A DNA stretch of 64,000 nt from Verrucomicrobiota bacterium (GCA_016871805.1 VHCG01000002.1:1-64000); one strand, 5' to 3'. Shown: positions 30,311-41,660, counted from the stretch's first letter. Numbers and translations are program-made. The notes: generated by a model from the sequence alone, not told the origin.

Positions 30311-32674
30311 TCAGCGGATGGGAGGCGGACCGAGGTGCATTTCTGGCGAACGAAGGAAGGCGAGAAGATCGGAGAGGTCCTGGTGCGTCCACTCCGTCTC
30401 GAGCCCCTCCGGCATCAGGGATCGTCCCGTCGTCCGGAGGACCGCGATCGAGTCCCGGGCAAACGACACGTCCGGTTCCCCGGGGAACCGTAGCGTCACT
30501 CGGTTGGCGGATTCCGAGGCAATCAGTCCCGTCCAACGCCGTCCATCATGGGTGGTGAGCTCCCACGCGGCATAGTCGGGTGCCACCTGTCGGCTTGGGG
30601 CGAGGAGATCCGAGAGCAGGGTCTCGGGGGTCTTGCTGGCGATTCCACCGAGATCGGGTCCAATCCGTTGCCCATGTCCCAGGAGGTAGTGGCAGGCGAG
30701 GCATTGGCGTCGGGCGATTCCAGCGCCCCGTCCTGCATCTCCCTGAAGATCCAGAGCAGGTCTGAATCGGGCGATCACCGCGTCCCGGTCCACCGATGCA
30801 CCGGCGGCGAGTGGAGGGGGCCTCACGGTCGACGGATTCCCGGCGACCGAAGGCCTGGCAAACCACTCCGGACGGTCCCGCCCGGAGCTGCTGGCTGCAG
30901 CAAGGCGGATCCAGCGGTCCGATGTCGACTGGACAATCCGGTCAAGGAGGCGCTCGCGGCGGTGGTCCTCCACTTCGGAGCCGATGGCGAGAGCCGTGGC
31001 GAGTTTCACCCTCGGATCCGGATCCGAGGCGAGTCGGTCGAGCAGGCGTGGGCTGGGTGACGCCGGATCGTTCCGTGGGTTCCACTCAGGATCCTTAGGT
31101 TCGGCGAGGATCCATGCCACCTGTTCCCGGATCCGCGGGTGGGAATCGCGACCCGCGTCGTCGAGATCCTTCCGGGAAAGGAGTCCAAGTTGCGCGGCGA
31201 TCCTCAGGGCCTGGGCGCGTGTCTCGGGGCGGGCATCCGACCGGATGAGCCGGCGCAGGTCGGGCCCGACGGTCTGGTCGTCTCGCGTGACCAGCAGCCG
31301 ATGGACCGTGTCCCGTGTCCAGCCGTTCGGTGATTCCAGGCGGCGAACCCAGGAGCGGGCGTCGAGGAGGGCCAGATCCTCGTGCCGCATCAGGGGTTTA
31401 CCGGCCCTTCGGATCCTCCACAGGCGCCCATGCCTGTGTCCTGTGGCCCAGTCGACCTGCGCCCGCATCTCTGTCGCCACCCATGCAGGATGCTCCACGA
31501 ATCGGCGGTAGAAGTCGGCGACGTACAGGGCACCGTCGGGGCCGGTGGCCACGTTGACCGGGTGGAACCAGGGGTCGGTGCTTGCAAGGAATTCGGTGCC
31601 GTCGGGCTCCCGCCGTTCCGCGCGGAAGGTGGATCCCTCGGGAACCAGCACTCTCCGATGGACCAGGTTGCGCAGGCTCTCCGAGACGAAGGCGTTGCCC
31701 GAGTACCCGGGCCCGAGCGTCGGGCTTCGGAGGAGGTGCAGTCCGGAGAGCGCGTTGAAGTGGCTCGCCGATTCGTTGTTGAACACCAGGGGCGGGGGGG
31801 TCCTTGGAAACACCTGTCCTACATCCCCGGATGGCAGGCAATCGAGGAGGACGTCCTGTCCCGCGGTCGTCGTCTGCCGTTCTAGGAAGTGGTCCGGGAA
31901 CACCTCGTGCCGCAGTGGGATGGTGTTCCACGACAGGAACCGGTTCCCCCAGTCGTCCCGCGCGAGACCGAACTGGCTCCTGCCCGCGAGGGTCTCGAAC
32001 CTGCCGGTCCCGGGCTGGAATCGGAAGTCCCGACCTCGGAGCGACCGCGGTTGGAGTCGGGTTGTCCGTTCGGCTTCGGGAAGGTCCTCGACCCGCACCC
32101 ACTGGTGGTCGCGGAGGATCTCGATCGCTCGCAACTCCCCATCGCTCCGTCCGTTCGCCCCGTGGACCCAGCCATCGAGCCCCCACATCAGCCCGTTGAC
32201 CCGCAGTTGGGGATTTCCAGGACGGAATCCGGTGAAAAGGACATGGCGTTCCTCCGCCCGGCCATCGCCGTCGTTGTCTTTCAGGAAGAGGAGTTCCGGT
32301 GCCGCCGTGACCAGAACCCCACCCGACCACGGCAGCACCGAGGTTGGAAAGGGCAGTCCTTCGGCGAACACGGTGACCTGTTCCCAGTGGCCATCCTGGT
32401 TCCGGTCCTCCAGTTGACGGATCCTTCCCCCAGACTCCGAGTTCGGGTAGTCCCGCATCTCCACCACGAAAAGACGTCCCGACTCGTCCCACGCCATGGC
32501 GACCGGGCTCTCGACATCGGGCTCTGAAGCGACGGGCTCGACGACAAGTCCGGGGTCCGCGAGACGGAACGTCTTGAGCTCTTCGTCGGGCGACAGCGGT
32601 CCTGCCAGGAGGCCGTGGACAAGCGTGCCGGCGACCAGCAGCACTCGGAGTGGCCGGGAGGCGACGGAGGACAT
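30311..32674 (-). CDS. PVC-type heme-binding membrane-bound dehydrogenase-like protein (beta-propeller, HEAT, cytochrome c)
   Basis: [55 protein letters not shown]-terminal heme-domain layout. Confidence 0.9.
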   Translation of the reverse strand: MSSVASRPLRVLLVAGTLVHGLLAGPLSPDEELKTFRLADPGLVVEPVASEPDVESPVAMAWDESGRLFVVEMRDYPNSESGGRIRQLEDRNQDGHWEQVTVFAEGLPFPTSVLPWSGGVLVTAAPELLFLKDNDGDGRAEERHVLFTGFRPGNPQLRVNGLMWGLDGWVHGANGRSDGELRAIEILRDHQWVRVEDLPEAERTTRLQPRSLRGRDFRFQPGTGRFETLAGRSQFGLARDDWGNRFLSWNTIPLRHEVFPDHFLERQTTTAGQDVLLDCLPSGDVGQVFPRTPPPLVFNNESASHFNALSGLHLLRSPTLGPGYSGNAFVSESLRNLVHRRVLVPEGSTFRAERREPDGTEFLASTDPWFHPVNVATGPDGALYVADFYRRFVEHPAWVATEMRAQVDWATGHRHGRLWRIRRAGKPLMRHEDLALLDARSWVRRLESPNGWTRDTVHRLLVTRDDQTVGPDLRRLIRSDARPETRAQALRIAAQLGLLSRKDLDDAGRDSHPRIREQVAWILAEPKDPEWNPRNDPASPSPRLLDRLASDPDPRVKLATALAIGSEVEDHRRERLLDRIVQSTSDRWIRLAAASSSGRDRPEWFARPSVAGNPSTVRPPPLAAGASVDRDAVIARFRPALDLQGDAGRGAGIARRQCLACHYLLGHGQRIGPDLGGIASKTPETLLSDLLAPSRQVAPDYAAWELTTHDGRRWTGLIASESANRVTLRFPGEPDVSFARDSIAVLRTTGRSLMPEGLETEWTHQDLSDLLAFLRSPEMHLGPPPIR

Positions 32675-32827
32675 GGGCGTGCCGGAAAATCACCCGAGTC
32701 CTTCGGGTCCGGCAATCGGTTTCGGCGGGTTCTCGCGGAAGGCGCCGTGCTGTCTGGGGCCGACACGCGAATCTCTGGAGGATTCATCCGACTGGACTTC
32801 CCGCGTCCTTCGGGCGACTCACGGCCC

Positions 32828-34354
32828 ATGTCTCCGTCCTGGGCCGTGCTGCTGTCCCTCGCCTTCCTCCGGTCGCGTGGGTGCCATGGGTGCCGTCTTT
32901 CGCTCCGTTGGTGGCTCATTCCGGGACTGGCCCTTCTTTCGCTGTCTGGTGTGCTTTTCGCCGACGGGCCGGGACCGCTGCCGCGACTGCAGGCCAGCCG
33001 CAACGGAAGGTTTCTCGTCACGGACCAGGGGCAGCCCTTCCTCTGGCTGGGGGACACCGCCTGGGAACTCTTCCATCGCCTCAACCGCGAGGAGGCGGAG
33101 GTATACCTCTCCAACCGCGCGGCGCTGGGGTTCAATGTCATCCAGGCCGTCGCGCTCGCCGAGCTGGACGGACTCCATGTCCCCAACGCCTACGGGCATC
33201 GTCCGCTCCACGACCTCGATCCCTCGCGTCCCAACGAGGAGTACTTCCGGCATGTCGACTGGATCGTGAACCGGGCCAACGCCCTGGGCCTCTATGTGGG
33301 GTTTCTCCCGACCTGGGGTGACAAGTGGAACAAGGCGTGGGGTGTCGGGCCGGAGGTCTTCACCCCTGCGAATGCCGAGATCTATGGGGAATGGCTGGGA
33401 CGACGCTACCGGGACGCCGGCGTCGTCTGGATCCTGGGTGGGGACCGTCCCATCGACCCCGCCCGGGCGGAGGGGCAGCGAGCGATCCTGAGGGCGATGC
33501 AGACGGGGCTGCGTCGAGGCGACGGCGGGAGACACCTCGTCACTTTCCATCCCGCGGGCGGGACAGGGTCCCTCCAGGTGCTGGGCGACGAGCCCGGGAT
33601 CGACTTCCACATGCGGCAGAACGGACACAATGCCGAGTTCACCGGGCGGTATGATCGGACGCGGGCCGACTATGACCACACGCCGGTGAAGCCGGTGATC
33701 GATGGTGAGCCGATCTACGAGGACCACCCGGTCGGGTTCGACGCCAGGAAGTTCGGGCACAGCAGCGCCAGCGATGTCCGGCGTCCGCTGTATTGGGATC
33801 TGTTCGGCGGGGCGTTCGGGCATACCTATGGGCACCACTCCGTGTGGCAGATGTGGGCGCCCGGACGCGATCCCGTGAACCAGCCGCTCCTGCCCTGGAC
33901 CGAGGCCCTCCTGCAGCCTGGGGCCACCCAGATGCGTCATGGTCGGGCCCTCATCGAGTCACGTCCTTTCCTCGACCGGGTGCCGGACGACGGGATCATG
34001 GTGGTGGATCGGGTGCCGACGAGCGTGCCGGGAGCCGGACGCTATCGGTTTGTTGGGACCCGCGATGTCGAGGGAACGTTCGCGATGGTGTACGCGCCGG
34101 TGGGGCGTCCATTCCGGGTCCGCATGGAGGTGATCCGGGGTCCGAAGGTGCGGGCCTGGTGGTTCAATCCCCGCGATGGATCCTCCCAGAGGCTGGGTCG
34201 GGGTCCGCTCCCCAACACCGGCGAACGGGAGTTCATCCCGCCATCGTCGGGCGAGATGCTCGACTGGGTCCTGGTCTTGGATGATGCCGCGAAAGGATAT
34301 CCGCCCCCGGGAACGGCGCCGAGGATCCGTCGGGGTCGTCGGCTCGGACGCTGA
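32828..34354 (+). CDS. DUF4038-type putative glycoside hydrolase
   Basis: [65 protein letters not shown]. Confidence 0.85.
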   Translation: MSPSWAVLLSLAFLRSRGCHGCRLSLRWWLIPGLALLSLSGVLFADGPGPLPRLQASRNGRFLVTDQGQPFLWLGDTAWELFHRLNREEAEVYLSNRAALGFNVIQAVALAELDGLHVPNAYGHRPLHDLDPSRPNEEYFRHVDWIVNRANALGLYVGFLPTWGDKWNKAWGVGPEVFTPANAEIYGEWLGRRYRDAGVVWILGGDRPIDPARAEGQRAILRAMQTGLRRGDGGRHLVTFHPAGGTGSLQVLGDEPGIDFHMRQNGHNAEFTGRYDRTRADYDHTPVKPVIDGEPIYEDHPVGFDARKFGHSSASDVRRPLYWDLFGGAFGHTYGHHSVWQMWAPGRDPVNQPLLPWTEALLQPGATQMRHGRALIESRPFLDRVPDDGIMVVDRVPTSVPGAGRYRFVGTRDVEGTFAMVYAPVGRPFRVRMEVIRGPKVRAWWFNPRDGSSQRLGRGPLPNTGEREFIPPSSGEMLDWVLVLDDAAKGYPPPGTAPRIRRGRRLGR

Positions 34355-34377
34355 CCTGTCGCCGGAACTGGCCCGGT

Positions 34378-35340
34378 TCAGCCCGGTGGATGCTGCAGCT
34401 CGAGGGCCCGTTCGTGCTGCCATGGAAAGGCGGACTCCGGGTCCCACACGATCGCGGGATCGCGGCCGCCTGCGGTGGGTGTCGATGGCATCGCGTCGAC
34501 CTCCTCCATCACCGCGAGGTCGCAGGACACCAGGTGCGGCGGCCAATCCGTCGGACCGGCCTCCGAGAAATCACGTCCCTGGTTCAGGACCACGGCTCCG
34601 GGTTCGACGCAGGCGCCTGTCCGGGGATCCAGGGAGAACCATCCGGTGACCGGACAGAACACGGAAGCCCAGCTGTGGTAGGCGTTCCCGGTGTCGTCTG
34701 CCGTCCGGTAGCCCGACACCATCCGGGCGGGGAGACCGACGGACCGGAGACAGGCCAGGACCACGTGGGCGAGGTCCTCGCGCCCGCCCATCCGGTCCTT
34801 CCAAAGACCCTCGAGCGGCGTCGGCAATCCATCCAGCCCTCGCTGGTGCCTAAAATCCCGGGACACGCGTCGGACCAGGTCGAGGGCGCCCAGCAGCACC
34901 GGGATGCCCGGGATGAAGCTCGTGCGGGCGTAGTCGGCCCAGCGGGTCGAGGGACGCACCCAGGGCGAGGCATAGAGGTGCTGCTGGATCTCGGTCCATC
35001 GCGGCGCGGCGAATCCGGAGAGGAGGGTGGTGACCGATTCCCAGGGCGGTGAGAGGGCCGGCAGCAGCGAGGTGCCCGGACCGGTTTGGATCCAGGTTTC
35101 CGCGTGGCACTCGATGCGGTCGACGCCTCCAGGGAATCCGAGACGACACGACCGGTTCCCGCCGAAGTCGACCCCGCCGCGGTTCCGGGCGGGGGTGGGG
35201 TCTACGCGGAGGCGGAAGCCCAGCCGCTGCTGGTCGCGGAGGGTTCTCGGTGTCAGACGAATCCCGATGGTGTTGCCCCGTCGGAACCCCGGGGTCTCGA
35301 GGATCAGGCGATGAAGGATGCGTCGGATTCGGGGCGGCAT
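34378..35340 (-). CDS. Transglutaminase-like protein with apparent loss of catalytic Cys
   Basis: GGREDLAHVVLACLRSVGLPARMVSGYR...YHSWASVFCPVTGWFSLDPRTG; Arg at the expected Cys position. Confidence 0.75.
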   Translation of the reverse strand: MPPRIRRILHRLILETPGFRRGNTIGIRLTPRTLRDQQRLGFRLRVDPTPARNRGGVDFGGNRSCRLGFPGGVDRIECHAETWIQTGPGTSLLPALSPPWESVTTLLSGFAAPRWTEIQQHLYASPWVRPSTRWADYARTSFIPGIPVLLGALDLVRRVSRDFRHQRGLDGLPTPLEGLWKDRMGGREDLAHVVLACLRSVGLPARMVSGYRTADDTGNAYHSWASVFCPVTGWFSLDPRTGACVEPGAVVLNQGRDFSEAGPTDWPPHLVSCDLAVMEEVDAMPSTPTAGGRDPAIVWDPESAFPWQHERALELQHPPG

Positions 35341-35344
35341 GGGG

Positions 35345-37744
35345 TCAGTGCGGCAGGTCGTTGAAGTCCTCGCAGAAGTGTTCGTGGGCGCGTCGGATCC
35401 GGATGACGATCCGTCGGAGAACCTCCTCCGTGCAGGAAAAGGCGCCGAGGGGATCGTTCCCGGCGCGCTCGGCCTCGATCACCGCCTCGGTGAGGCCTTG
35501 TCGGGACCGGTTCAGGAACAGACCCGGGCTGTGGCCCTGGACCTGGTCCAGCGCGTCCCGGATCCGGATCAGCCGTTGCCGCAGCGAACCGGGCTCGGTC
35601 GGATCCCAGACCCGGTCGACCACGCCGCCGCCGTCCACGCCGGCGAACACCGACCAATGGGGTCGCGAGGTTCCGATCCCCAGGATCGAGTCCACGGCCC
35701 ATCCGAGCCCGGGCAGCGGATGCGAGGGTCTCGAAAGAAGATCCATCAGGAGGGTCCCGGCATGGAGCGTCTGGTCCCAGTGCCACCCCAGGGCCAGGAA
35801 GCGTCCGGCATCGTCCTCGTCGAAGCCTGTGAGCAACAGACCCCGCAGACCCTCAAGCAGCACCGAAAGGTCCTCGAGCCCTTCCCGACCCGTTGATTCA
35901 AGGATCTGGTGGAGTCGACGCCGGAGGCGTTCCACCCGATCTCGGAGTCCGGGCGGAAGGTGGGGCTGACACGGCCCGATCTGGTCGATCAGCGGGTCGC
36001 ATAGTGTCTGGAACCAGTCCGGTGGGATCCCCGTCGTGGGACGCGCCTCCCGCAGTCCGGCCCCAGAGCCCCGTTCTCCAAGGGGATCCTCACCATGGAG
36101 GCCCAGATTCCGGAGCAGGTGGGTCGACAGGATCCGCACCACGGGATCCCGCACCAGGGTCACCCCATCCCGGGACCGGACGAGGATCGCCTCGATGCAG
36201 CGGCATCCGTGATCGCATCGCGACCACGTGCGTCCCAGACGCACCAACCGGTCTGCCATGCCGAGGGACAGGAGCGGCTCGCGGCGGGGTCGAGGGAGCC
36301 GGGTCCGCGTCTCCGGAGTCGAAGCGCCTCCCGGACCGGTTCCGGTGTCGATCCAGACTGTCTTGACCGGAGGTGTTCCCGAGTGTGCCGGATCCCGCAT
36401 CGACCCGGGCCCGTAGACATGGGCGAGGCCTCCGGGCAGGACCTGCCAGCCGGTCGAGGTCGCGACGGTGAACAGCCGCAGCACGGTCGGCTGGCCGAGG
36501 GGCCCGTCCGAGGTCGACCAGGGCGCATGGGCGGGTTGGATCGGTTCACGGGCCACCCAGCATTCGGGCCGCAGGTTGATGTGGCGACGGATCCGGACCT
36601 CGTCGTCGGATCTGATGGGCTGGCGGGGTCCGAGGAATGCCGCCCGCCCTGCGTGCACCGACTCCACCTCCAGCCGGCCGAGGTTGTCCTCGACCTGTCG
36701 CAGCGATTGGCGGTCGCCACACCACCAGGTCGGGAACGAGCGGAGTCGGAGGTCCTCTCCCAGCAGGTGCTGGCAGAGACGGGGCAGGAAGGGGGTCCAA
36801 GCGGGACTCTCCACGAGGTCCACCCCCGGAGGATTGATCCGTTGAAGGGTCGCGTGGGTCACGCTGTCGGACAGATCGATGCGCCTCGGGTCCCGCGTCG
36901 CACCCACGCTCCCGTCGCCGTTGCGATGCCGGGCCTGGATCAGGAGCTCGATGCGTTCGAGCCCCGAGGGGGTCCTCCGATGCAGATGGTCCCCGCGGAC
37001 CCTCAGGTCGGCATCGTCCACGACCCCCCACGACACGCCTCGGGCCATCCATCCGAGGTCCGCCTCGTCGTGGGTTCCCTCGGGCACCAGCAGGGCCCGA
37101 CCCGGCCCCGTCCCTGTATCCCAGGCCCCGCTCAGCGCCGCGGCGAAGCCCAGGGCGGCGTGGGTTCCGAGTCCGTCGAGCACACCCCGGAGGGCCCGGG
37201 CCGACTCGACCAGTCCCATCAGCGCGAGCCCCAGTCCCCCGGGGATTCCGGTGCGGTCCGCAACCACGGTCCAGATGCCGTCGGGGTTCCGGATCAGATC
37301 CGTGGCCTGGAACCGGAGGAGTGGTCCCGGGGTTCCGGTCCGCCCATGGGCCGAGCGTCGGAACCGCGGGTCGGCATAGACGACCCCCGCCGGCAGCCAG
37401 CCCGACTGGATCGATTCCTGTGGGCCGTAGACATCCTGCAGGAGGCGGTCGAGCAGCGCGGCCCTCTGGCAGAGCCCCCTCTCGAGTGACGTCCAGTCCT
37501 GCATCGAAATCACCAGCGGCAGCCGGTCGAGCTGGACGCCCCCATCCGCAGGCGCTGCGAGGTCGCGCCAGATCCGTCCGCCGGAATCCTCCGCCACCAG
37601 CGGCTCGATCCACGCGTAGCCGGGACGGATCCGTCCGCTCTCGCCCCGGATCTCATCCCAGGGCTTCGATGCGAGGATCGATCGGGAATCCGGCTCGGTG
37701 GGGCCGCGGTCGAGAATGGGGGCCGGGCGGGGACAGGGGATCAT
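35345..37744 (-). CDS. Circularly permuted ATP-grasp type 2-like domain fused to alpha-E-like domain (diverged)
   Basis: MQDWTSLERGLCQRAALLDRLLQDVYGPQ, LESPAWTPFLPRLCQHLLGEDLRLRSFPTWWCGD-type segment; C-terminal helical domain. Confidence 0.78.
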   Translation of the reverse strand: MIPCPRPAPILDRGPTEPDSRSILASKPWDEIRGESGRIRPGYAWIEPLVAEDSGGRIWRDLAAPADGGVQLDRLPLVISMQDWTSLERGLCQRAALLDRLLQDVYGPQESIQSGWLPAGVVYADPRFRRSAHGRTGTPGPLLRFQATDLIRNPDGIWTVVADRTGIPGGLGLALMGLVESARALRGVLDGLGTHAALGFAAALSGAWDTGTGPGRALLVPEGTHDEADLGWMARGVSWGVVDDADLRVRGDHLHRRTPSGLERIELLIQARHRNGDGSVGATRDPRRIDLSDSVTHATLQRINPPGVDLVESPAWTPFLPRLCQHLLGEDLRLRSFPTWWCGDRQSLRQVEDNLGRLEVESVHAGRAAFLGPRQPIRSDDEVRIRRHINLRPECWVAREPIQPAHAPWSTSDGPLGQPTVLRLFTVATSTGWQVLPGGLAHVYGPGSMRDPAHSGTPPVKTVWIDTGTGPGGASTPETRTRLPRPRREPLLSLGMADRLVRLGRTWSRCDHGCRCIEAILVRSRDGVTLVRDPVVRILSTHLLRNLGLHGEDPLGERGSGAGLREARPTTGIPPDWFQTLCDPLIDQIGPCQPHLPPGLRDRVERLRRRLHQILESTGREGLEDLSVLLEGLRGLLLTGFDEDDAGRFLALGWHWDQTLHAGTLLMDLLSRPSHPLPGLGWAVDSILGIGTSRPHWSVFAGVDGGGVVDRVWDPTEPGSLRQRLIRIRDALDQVQGHSPGLFLNRSRQGLTEAVIEAERAGNDPLGAFSCTEEVLRRIVIRIRRAHEHFCEDFNDLPH

Positions 37745-37847
37745 CCGTCAAACCTGCACGGCGTTCGTCCGGTTTCCAGGGACGGCTTCAGGGTTTTTGC
37801 TCCACCCCTCCTACTGCGCCCCCGGTTGCGACCGGTTCACGGAATAA

Positions 37848-37881
37848 GAAACGCCGCCCCCGGTGAAGGAAGCGGCGTTTC
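37848..37881. other. Hairpin GAAACGCCGC...GCGGCGTTTC in divergent intergenic region
   Basis: 10-bp perfect stem, 14-nt loop. Confidence 0.7.
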
Positions 37882-38232
37882 CATCCAAACGACCCTATAC
37901 AGAACCAACCACCCGGACGGCCCTGTCGAGGGGGAAGGGTGCAATCCCGATGCCAAGTTGTGATGAGATTTGGAGAGCTACGGGAATTCTCGCCGACGGG
38001 TTCTGACAACACCCGCGAATGGCGATGCGTCCGGTTGCAGAACCCCATTCAGAATGGGGCGGGGGATCCGTTCGGTGGGGCGATTCCGATGGGACTGCTG
38101 CGTGGGAATCCCGCGCTCCCGCGCGAATGGCACGCATCCCGGGGTGCCGATCGCGGACCGCGACGACGAGTCCGGTCGGGTCCAGTGGTTCCGCGCATTG
38201 ACCCGATCCGAGGCTTCGGACCACCCTGAAGC

Positions 38233-39804
38233 ATGCCCTCGGTTCCCAATCGGTTCCTCTCGTCCCTCACCCTCGGGGCGCTCGCCGCCTGGAGTGTCTC
38301 CCTGGGCAGCCTCGAGGCTGCCGTCCGGATCCACCCGCTGTTCACCGACCATGCCGTCCTCCAGCGCGACCTGAACGTCCCGGTCTGGGGTACGGCCGAC
38401 ACCGGCGAGGAGGTCACGGTGGAGTACGGCCGACATCGGGTCCGCACCGTGGCGAAGGACGGACGTTGGATGGTGAAGCTGCCTCCGATGAAGGCCAGCA
38501 CCCAAGGCCAGACCCTCCGGGCGAAGGGCCCCCACAACCACGTGGACGTGCGGGACGTCGTGGTCGGCGAGGTCTGGGTCTGCTCCGGGCAGTCCAACAT
38601 GGAGTGGTCAATGGCCCAGAGCCACAAGCCCGATGCCGACATCGCGGCCAGCGCGAATCCGCACCTCCGTTTCTTCACGGTCACGAAGCGCCGATCCGTC
38701 GAGGCCAAGACCGATCTCGACTACGCCCCGCACTCCTGGGTGCTTGCGGGTCCCGAAACGACCCGTCGTTTCTCGGCCGTGGGCTACTATTTTGGGCGTG
38801 ACCTGGCGAAGGCCCTGCCCGGGGTTCCAATCGGCCTGATCCACACCAGCTGGGGCGGGTCTCCGGCCGAGGTCTGGATGCGCCGTGCGGTGCTCGAGGC
38901 GGATGCCGACTATGCCGCGAAGATCATCGCTCCGGCGGTGAAATCCCAGAATGCGTGGGCCGAGTCCGTCAGCACTTGGGAAAAGCGCAAGGCCGATGCC
39001 GCCGCGAGCGGGACCGCCTTCAAGGAGGGACGTCCGGGCCAGCCCTGGAATCCGGGTGAGCTCTACGGGGGCATGATCGCCAACCTGATCCCGTACGGCA
39101 TCCGGGGGGCCATCTGGTACCAGGGCGAGTCCAATGCCGGCCGCGCCTGGCAGTACCGGACCCTGTTCGGTGACATGATCCGCAACTGGCGGCGGGACTG
39201 GGGGCAGGGGAACTTCCCGTTCTACGCCGTGCAGCTCGCGCCGTGGGACAAGAACCGGAAGCGCGACCTTGCTGTCATAGCCTCCGAGATCGGCGAGAGC
39301 GACTGGGCCGAACTCCGCGAGGCCCAGAACCATGTCGCCGAGACCCTGCCCAACGTCGACGTCGCCGTGATCACCGACGTGGGCGACAAGGATGACATCC
39401 ACCCGGGACTCAAGGGTCCCGTGGGCGAACGGCTCTCCCGGCTCGCCCGGGCCCAGGTGCATGGCCAGGACATCCTCGCCCACGGTCCGCGTCTCAAGAC
39501 CGCCGAGTTCGACGATTCCGAGGTGCGCCTCACCTTCAAGGACACGGGCACGGGCCTCTCGACCTCGAACGGTGCCGAGGTCCACGGCTTCCTGGTCGCC
39601 GGATCGGACCGCCGCTGGTATCCGGCGCGGGTCCAGATCCGGGACGCCAACACTCTGGTTCTCGAAAGCGCCTCGGTGACGCGTCCGGTGGCGGTCCGCT
39701 ACGGCTGGAACGACCATCCGGTGCTGAATCTGGTGAACAGCGATGGCCTGCCGTCGACACCGTTCCGGACAGACGCCTGGCCGGCGAGCACCCAGGGACG
39801 CTGA
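38233..39804 (+). CDS. Sialate O-acetylesterase family (SASA)
   Basis: VWVCSGQSNMEWSM, LIHTSWGGSPAEVW, IRGAIWYQGESNAGRAWQYR. Confidence 0.93.
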   Translation: MPSVPNRFLSSLTLGALAAWSVSLGSLEAAVRIHPLFTDHAVLQRDLNVPVWGTADTGEEVTVEYGRHRVRTVAKDGRWMVKLPPMKASTQGQTLRAKGPHNHVDVRDVVVGEVWVCSGQSNMEWSMAQSHKPDADIAASANPHLRFFTVTKRRSVEAKTDLDYAPHSWVLAGPETTRRFSAVGYYFGRDLAKALPGVPIGLIHTSWGGSPAEVWMRRAVLEADADYAAKIIAPAVKSQNAWAESVSTWEKRKADAAASGTAFKEGRPGQPWNPGELYGGMIANLIPYGIRGAIWYQGESNAGRAWQYRTLFGDMIRNWRRDWGQGNFPFYAVQLAPWDKNRKRDLAVIASEIGESDWAELREAQNHVAETLPNVDVAVITDVGDKDDIHPGLKGPVGERLSRLARAQVHGQDILAHGPRLKTAEFDDSEVRLTFKDTGTGLSTSNGAEVHGFLVAGSDRRWYPARVQIRDANTLVLESASVTRPVAVRYGWNDHPVLNLVNSDGLPSTPFRTDAWPASTQGR

Positions 39805-39844
39805 AGCCTTCCCCGACGTCCAGGCCTCATCCCCAGGTTCCACC

Positions 39845-40846
39845 ATGAAGCGTCTCTTCTGTCTCGGGCTGCTGCTGGCCCTGCCGGCGACGGCACAGGT
39901 GCTCGTCAGCGAGTTCATCGCCGACAAGCCGCCCACGATCAGCTCCCACGCCTCCACCCTCGGCACGGCCTCCGGGAAGCTGCTGGCGTCGTGGTTCGGC
40001 GGGAGCCGCGAACGGGCCCGGGACTGCGTCATCTGGCTCTCCCGACAGGAGGCCGGAACCTGGACCGAACCGGTCGAGGTCGCGGCCGGCAACGAGGACA
40101 GCCGGGATCCCTGGGCCTGCTGGAACCCGGTCCTCTTCCAGAAGAAGGGGGCCGAAGACCTGTACCTGTTCTACAAGGTCGGCCCCAGCCCCTCCACCTG
40201 GTGGGGACGCTACAAGGTCTCCCGCGACGGGGGGCTGACGTGGTCGAAGTCGCGTCGGCTCCCGGGCCGGGCGATCGGACCGGTGCGGAACAAGCCCATC
40301 GAGCTCCCGGATGGGACCCTCCTGTGCGGTGCCAGCACGGAGGACTCCGGATGGCGTGTCCACATGGAATGGTGCAAGAACCCCGAGGGTCCCTGGACCG
40401 TTGGCGAGCCGCTCAACAGTGCGATGGAATGGGGTGCCATCCAGCCGACGCTTCTCTTCTGGCGGGACCGGGGTCTCCAGATCCTGTGTCGGTCCAAGCA
40501 GCAGGCGCTGCTTTCCTCGTGGTGTGACGGCGATCTCCGGCGGTGGTCCAACCTCCGAAAGACAGGCCTTCCGAATCCCAACAGCGCCGTCGACGCCGTG
40601 ATGCTCGCCGACGGACGCGGTCTCCTGGTCTACAACCCCGGGACACAGAACCGGTACCAGCTGGCCGTGGCGACCTCAAGAAACGGCAGCGACTGGGAAC
40701 CCGTGCTCATGCTCGAGAACGATTCCAAGGGCGAATACAGCTACCCGGCGGTGATCCAGGATGCTGGCGGGACCGTGCACGTTTCCTACACCTGGCGTCG
40801 TGAGAAGATCAAACACGTCGCCATCGACCCCACCCGCCTCAAGTAG
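39845..40846 (+). CDS. Sialidase/BNR-repeat family exo-enzyme
   Basis: Signal peptide; Asp-box-like SRDGGLTWSKS; SYPAVIQDAGGTVHVSYTWRREKIKHV. Confidence 0.85.
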   Translation: MKRLFCLGLLLALPATAQVLVSEFIADKPPTISSHASTLGTASGKLLASWFGGSRERARDCVIWLSRQEAGTWTEPVEVAAGNEDSRDPWACWNPVLFQKKGAEDLYLFYKVGPSPSTWWGRYKVSRDGGLTWSKSRRLPGRAIGPVRNKPIELPDGTLLCGASTEDSGWRVHMEWCKNPEGPWTVGEPLNSAMEWGAIQPTLLFWRDRGLQILCRSKQQALLSSWCDGDLRRWSNLRKTGLPNPNSAVDAVMLADGRGLLVYNPGTQNRYQLAVATSRNGSDWEPVLMLENDSKGEYSYPAVIQDAGGTVHVSYTWRREKIKHVAIDPTRLK

Positions 40847-40905
40847 GCCCCGCCTCGAACACCGGGCGTTCGGGGGGCGGTGCGCCTCGTCGTCGGTCCC
40901 GGGAT

Positions 40906-41535
40906 TCAGGAATCAAGCCCCAGCAGCCGGTGCACGTGGGGCACGGTTTCCGCGGGGTCCCGATGGTGCAGGATCTGCCATCCCCGGGCATGCGCGCCCA
41001 TTACGTTCTCCTCTCGATCGTCTAAGAACAGCAGGTCCGCTGCCCGGTGCCCGGTCGCCCGTTCCACCGCCTCGTAGCTCGCGGGTGCCGGCTTCATGGC
41101 GCCGATCTTGTAGCTCAAGACGTAGCCGTCGAACCCACCGAAGAAGGGGAAGCGGCTTCGGATGAAGGAGACCGCGAGGTCGTTGGTGTTGGAGAAGATC
41201 CAGGTCGGGATGCCCCGGGAACGGAGCGACTGCTGCAGGGCGATCATGGGAGGGATCTCCCCGAAGATGTCGCTGAACCCCGCCGCAAAATCATCGAAGG
41301 TTCCGCGATATCCGGTGAGCCGCTGGATCTCCCCGTAGAACCCTTCGTCGGTCAGTGCCCCGGACTCGTATCGGAGCAGGAGGGTCGACTGGTCGATGGC
41401 CGCCCGGAACCCGGCGGGATCGGTCGCGCTCATCGGGCTCAGGGCCCGGGCCGCCCGGCCGAAGTCGAACTCGAGAAGGACCTTGCCGAGGTCGAAGACC
41501 ACCACCTTGGGCGCCCGATTCGTGTGTGTGCTCAT
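40906..41535 (-). CDS. HAD-IA family hydrolase (YihX-like)
   Basis: VVVFDLGKVLLEFDF, FSNTND, GAMKPAPASYEAV, LFLDDREENV. Confidence 0.88.
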   Translation of the reverse strand: MSTHTNRAPKVVVFDLGKVLLEFDFGRAARALSPMSATDPAGFRAAIDQSTLLLRYESGALTDEGFYGEIQRLTGYRGTFDDFAAGFSDIFGEIPPMIALQQSLRSRGIPTWIFSNTNDLAVSFIRSRFPFFGGFDGYVLSYKIGAMKPAPASYEAVERATGHRAADLLFLDDREENVMGAHARGWQILHHRDPAETVPHVHRLLGLDS

Positions 41536-41660
41536 CCGGCCGTGAGGGTCAGCCGAGTCTCCCTGAAAAATCAAACCTCCGCACCGGGCCTCGCGCCTCG
41601 GGCCAGCCCGGCAAACCCCTCGACCCGTCCTGTGGCGACCGATAGGCTGATCCCACTGTG

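Noticed and set aside
36095-37489. 464-aa plus-strand ORF opposite the ATP-grasp-like gene
   Set aside because: Antisense shadow frame; the minus frame has family motifs and overlaps its partner gene
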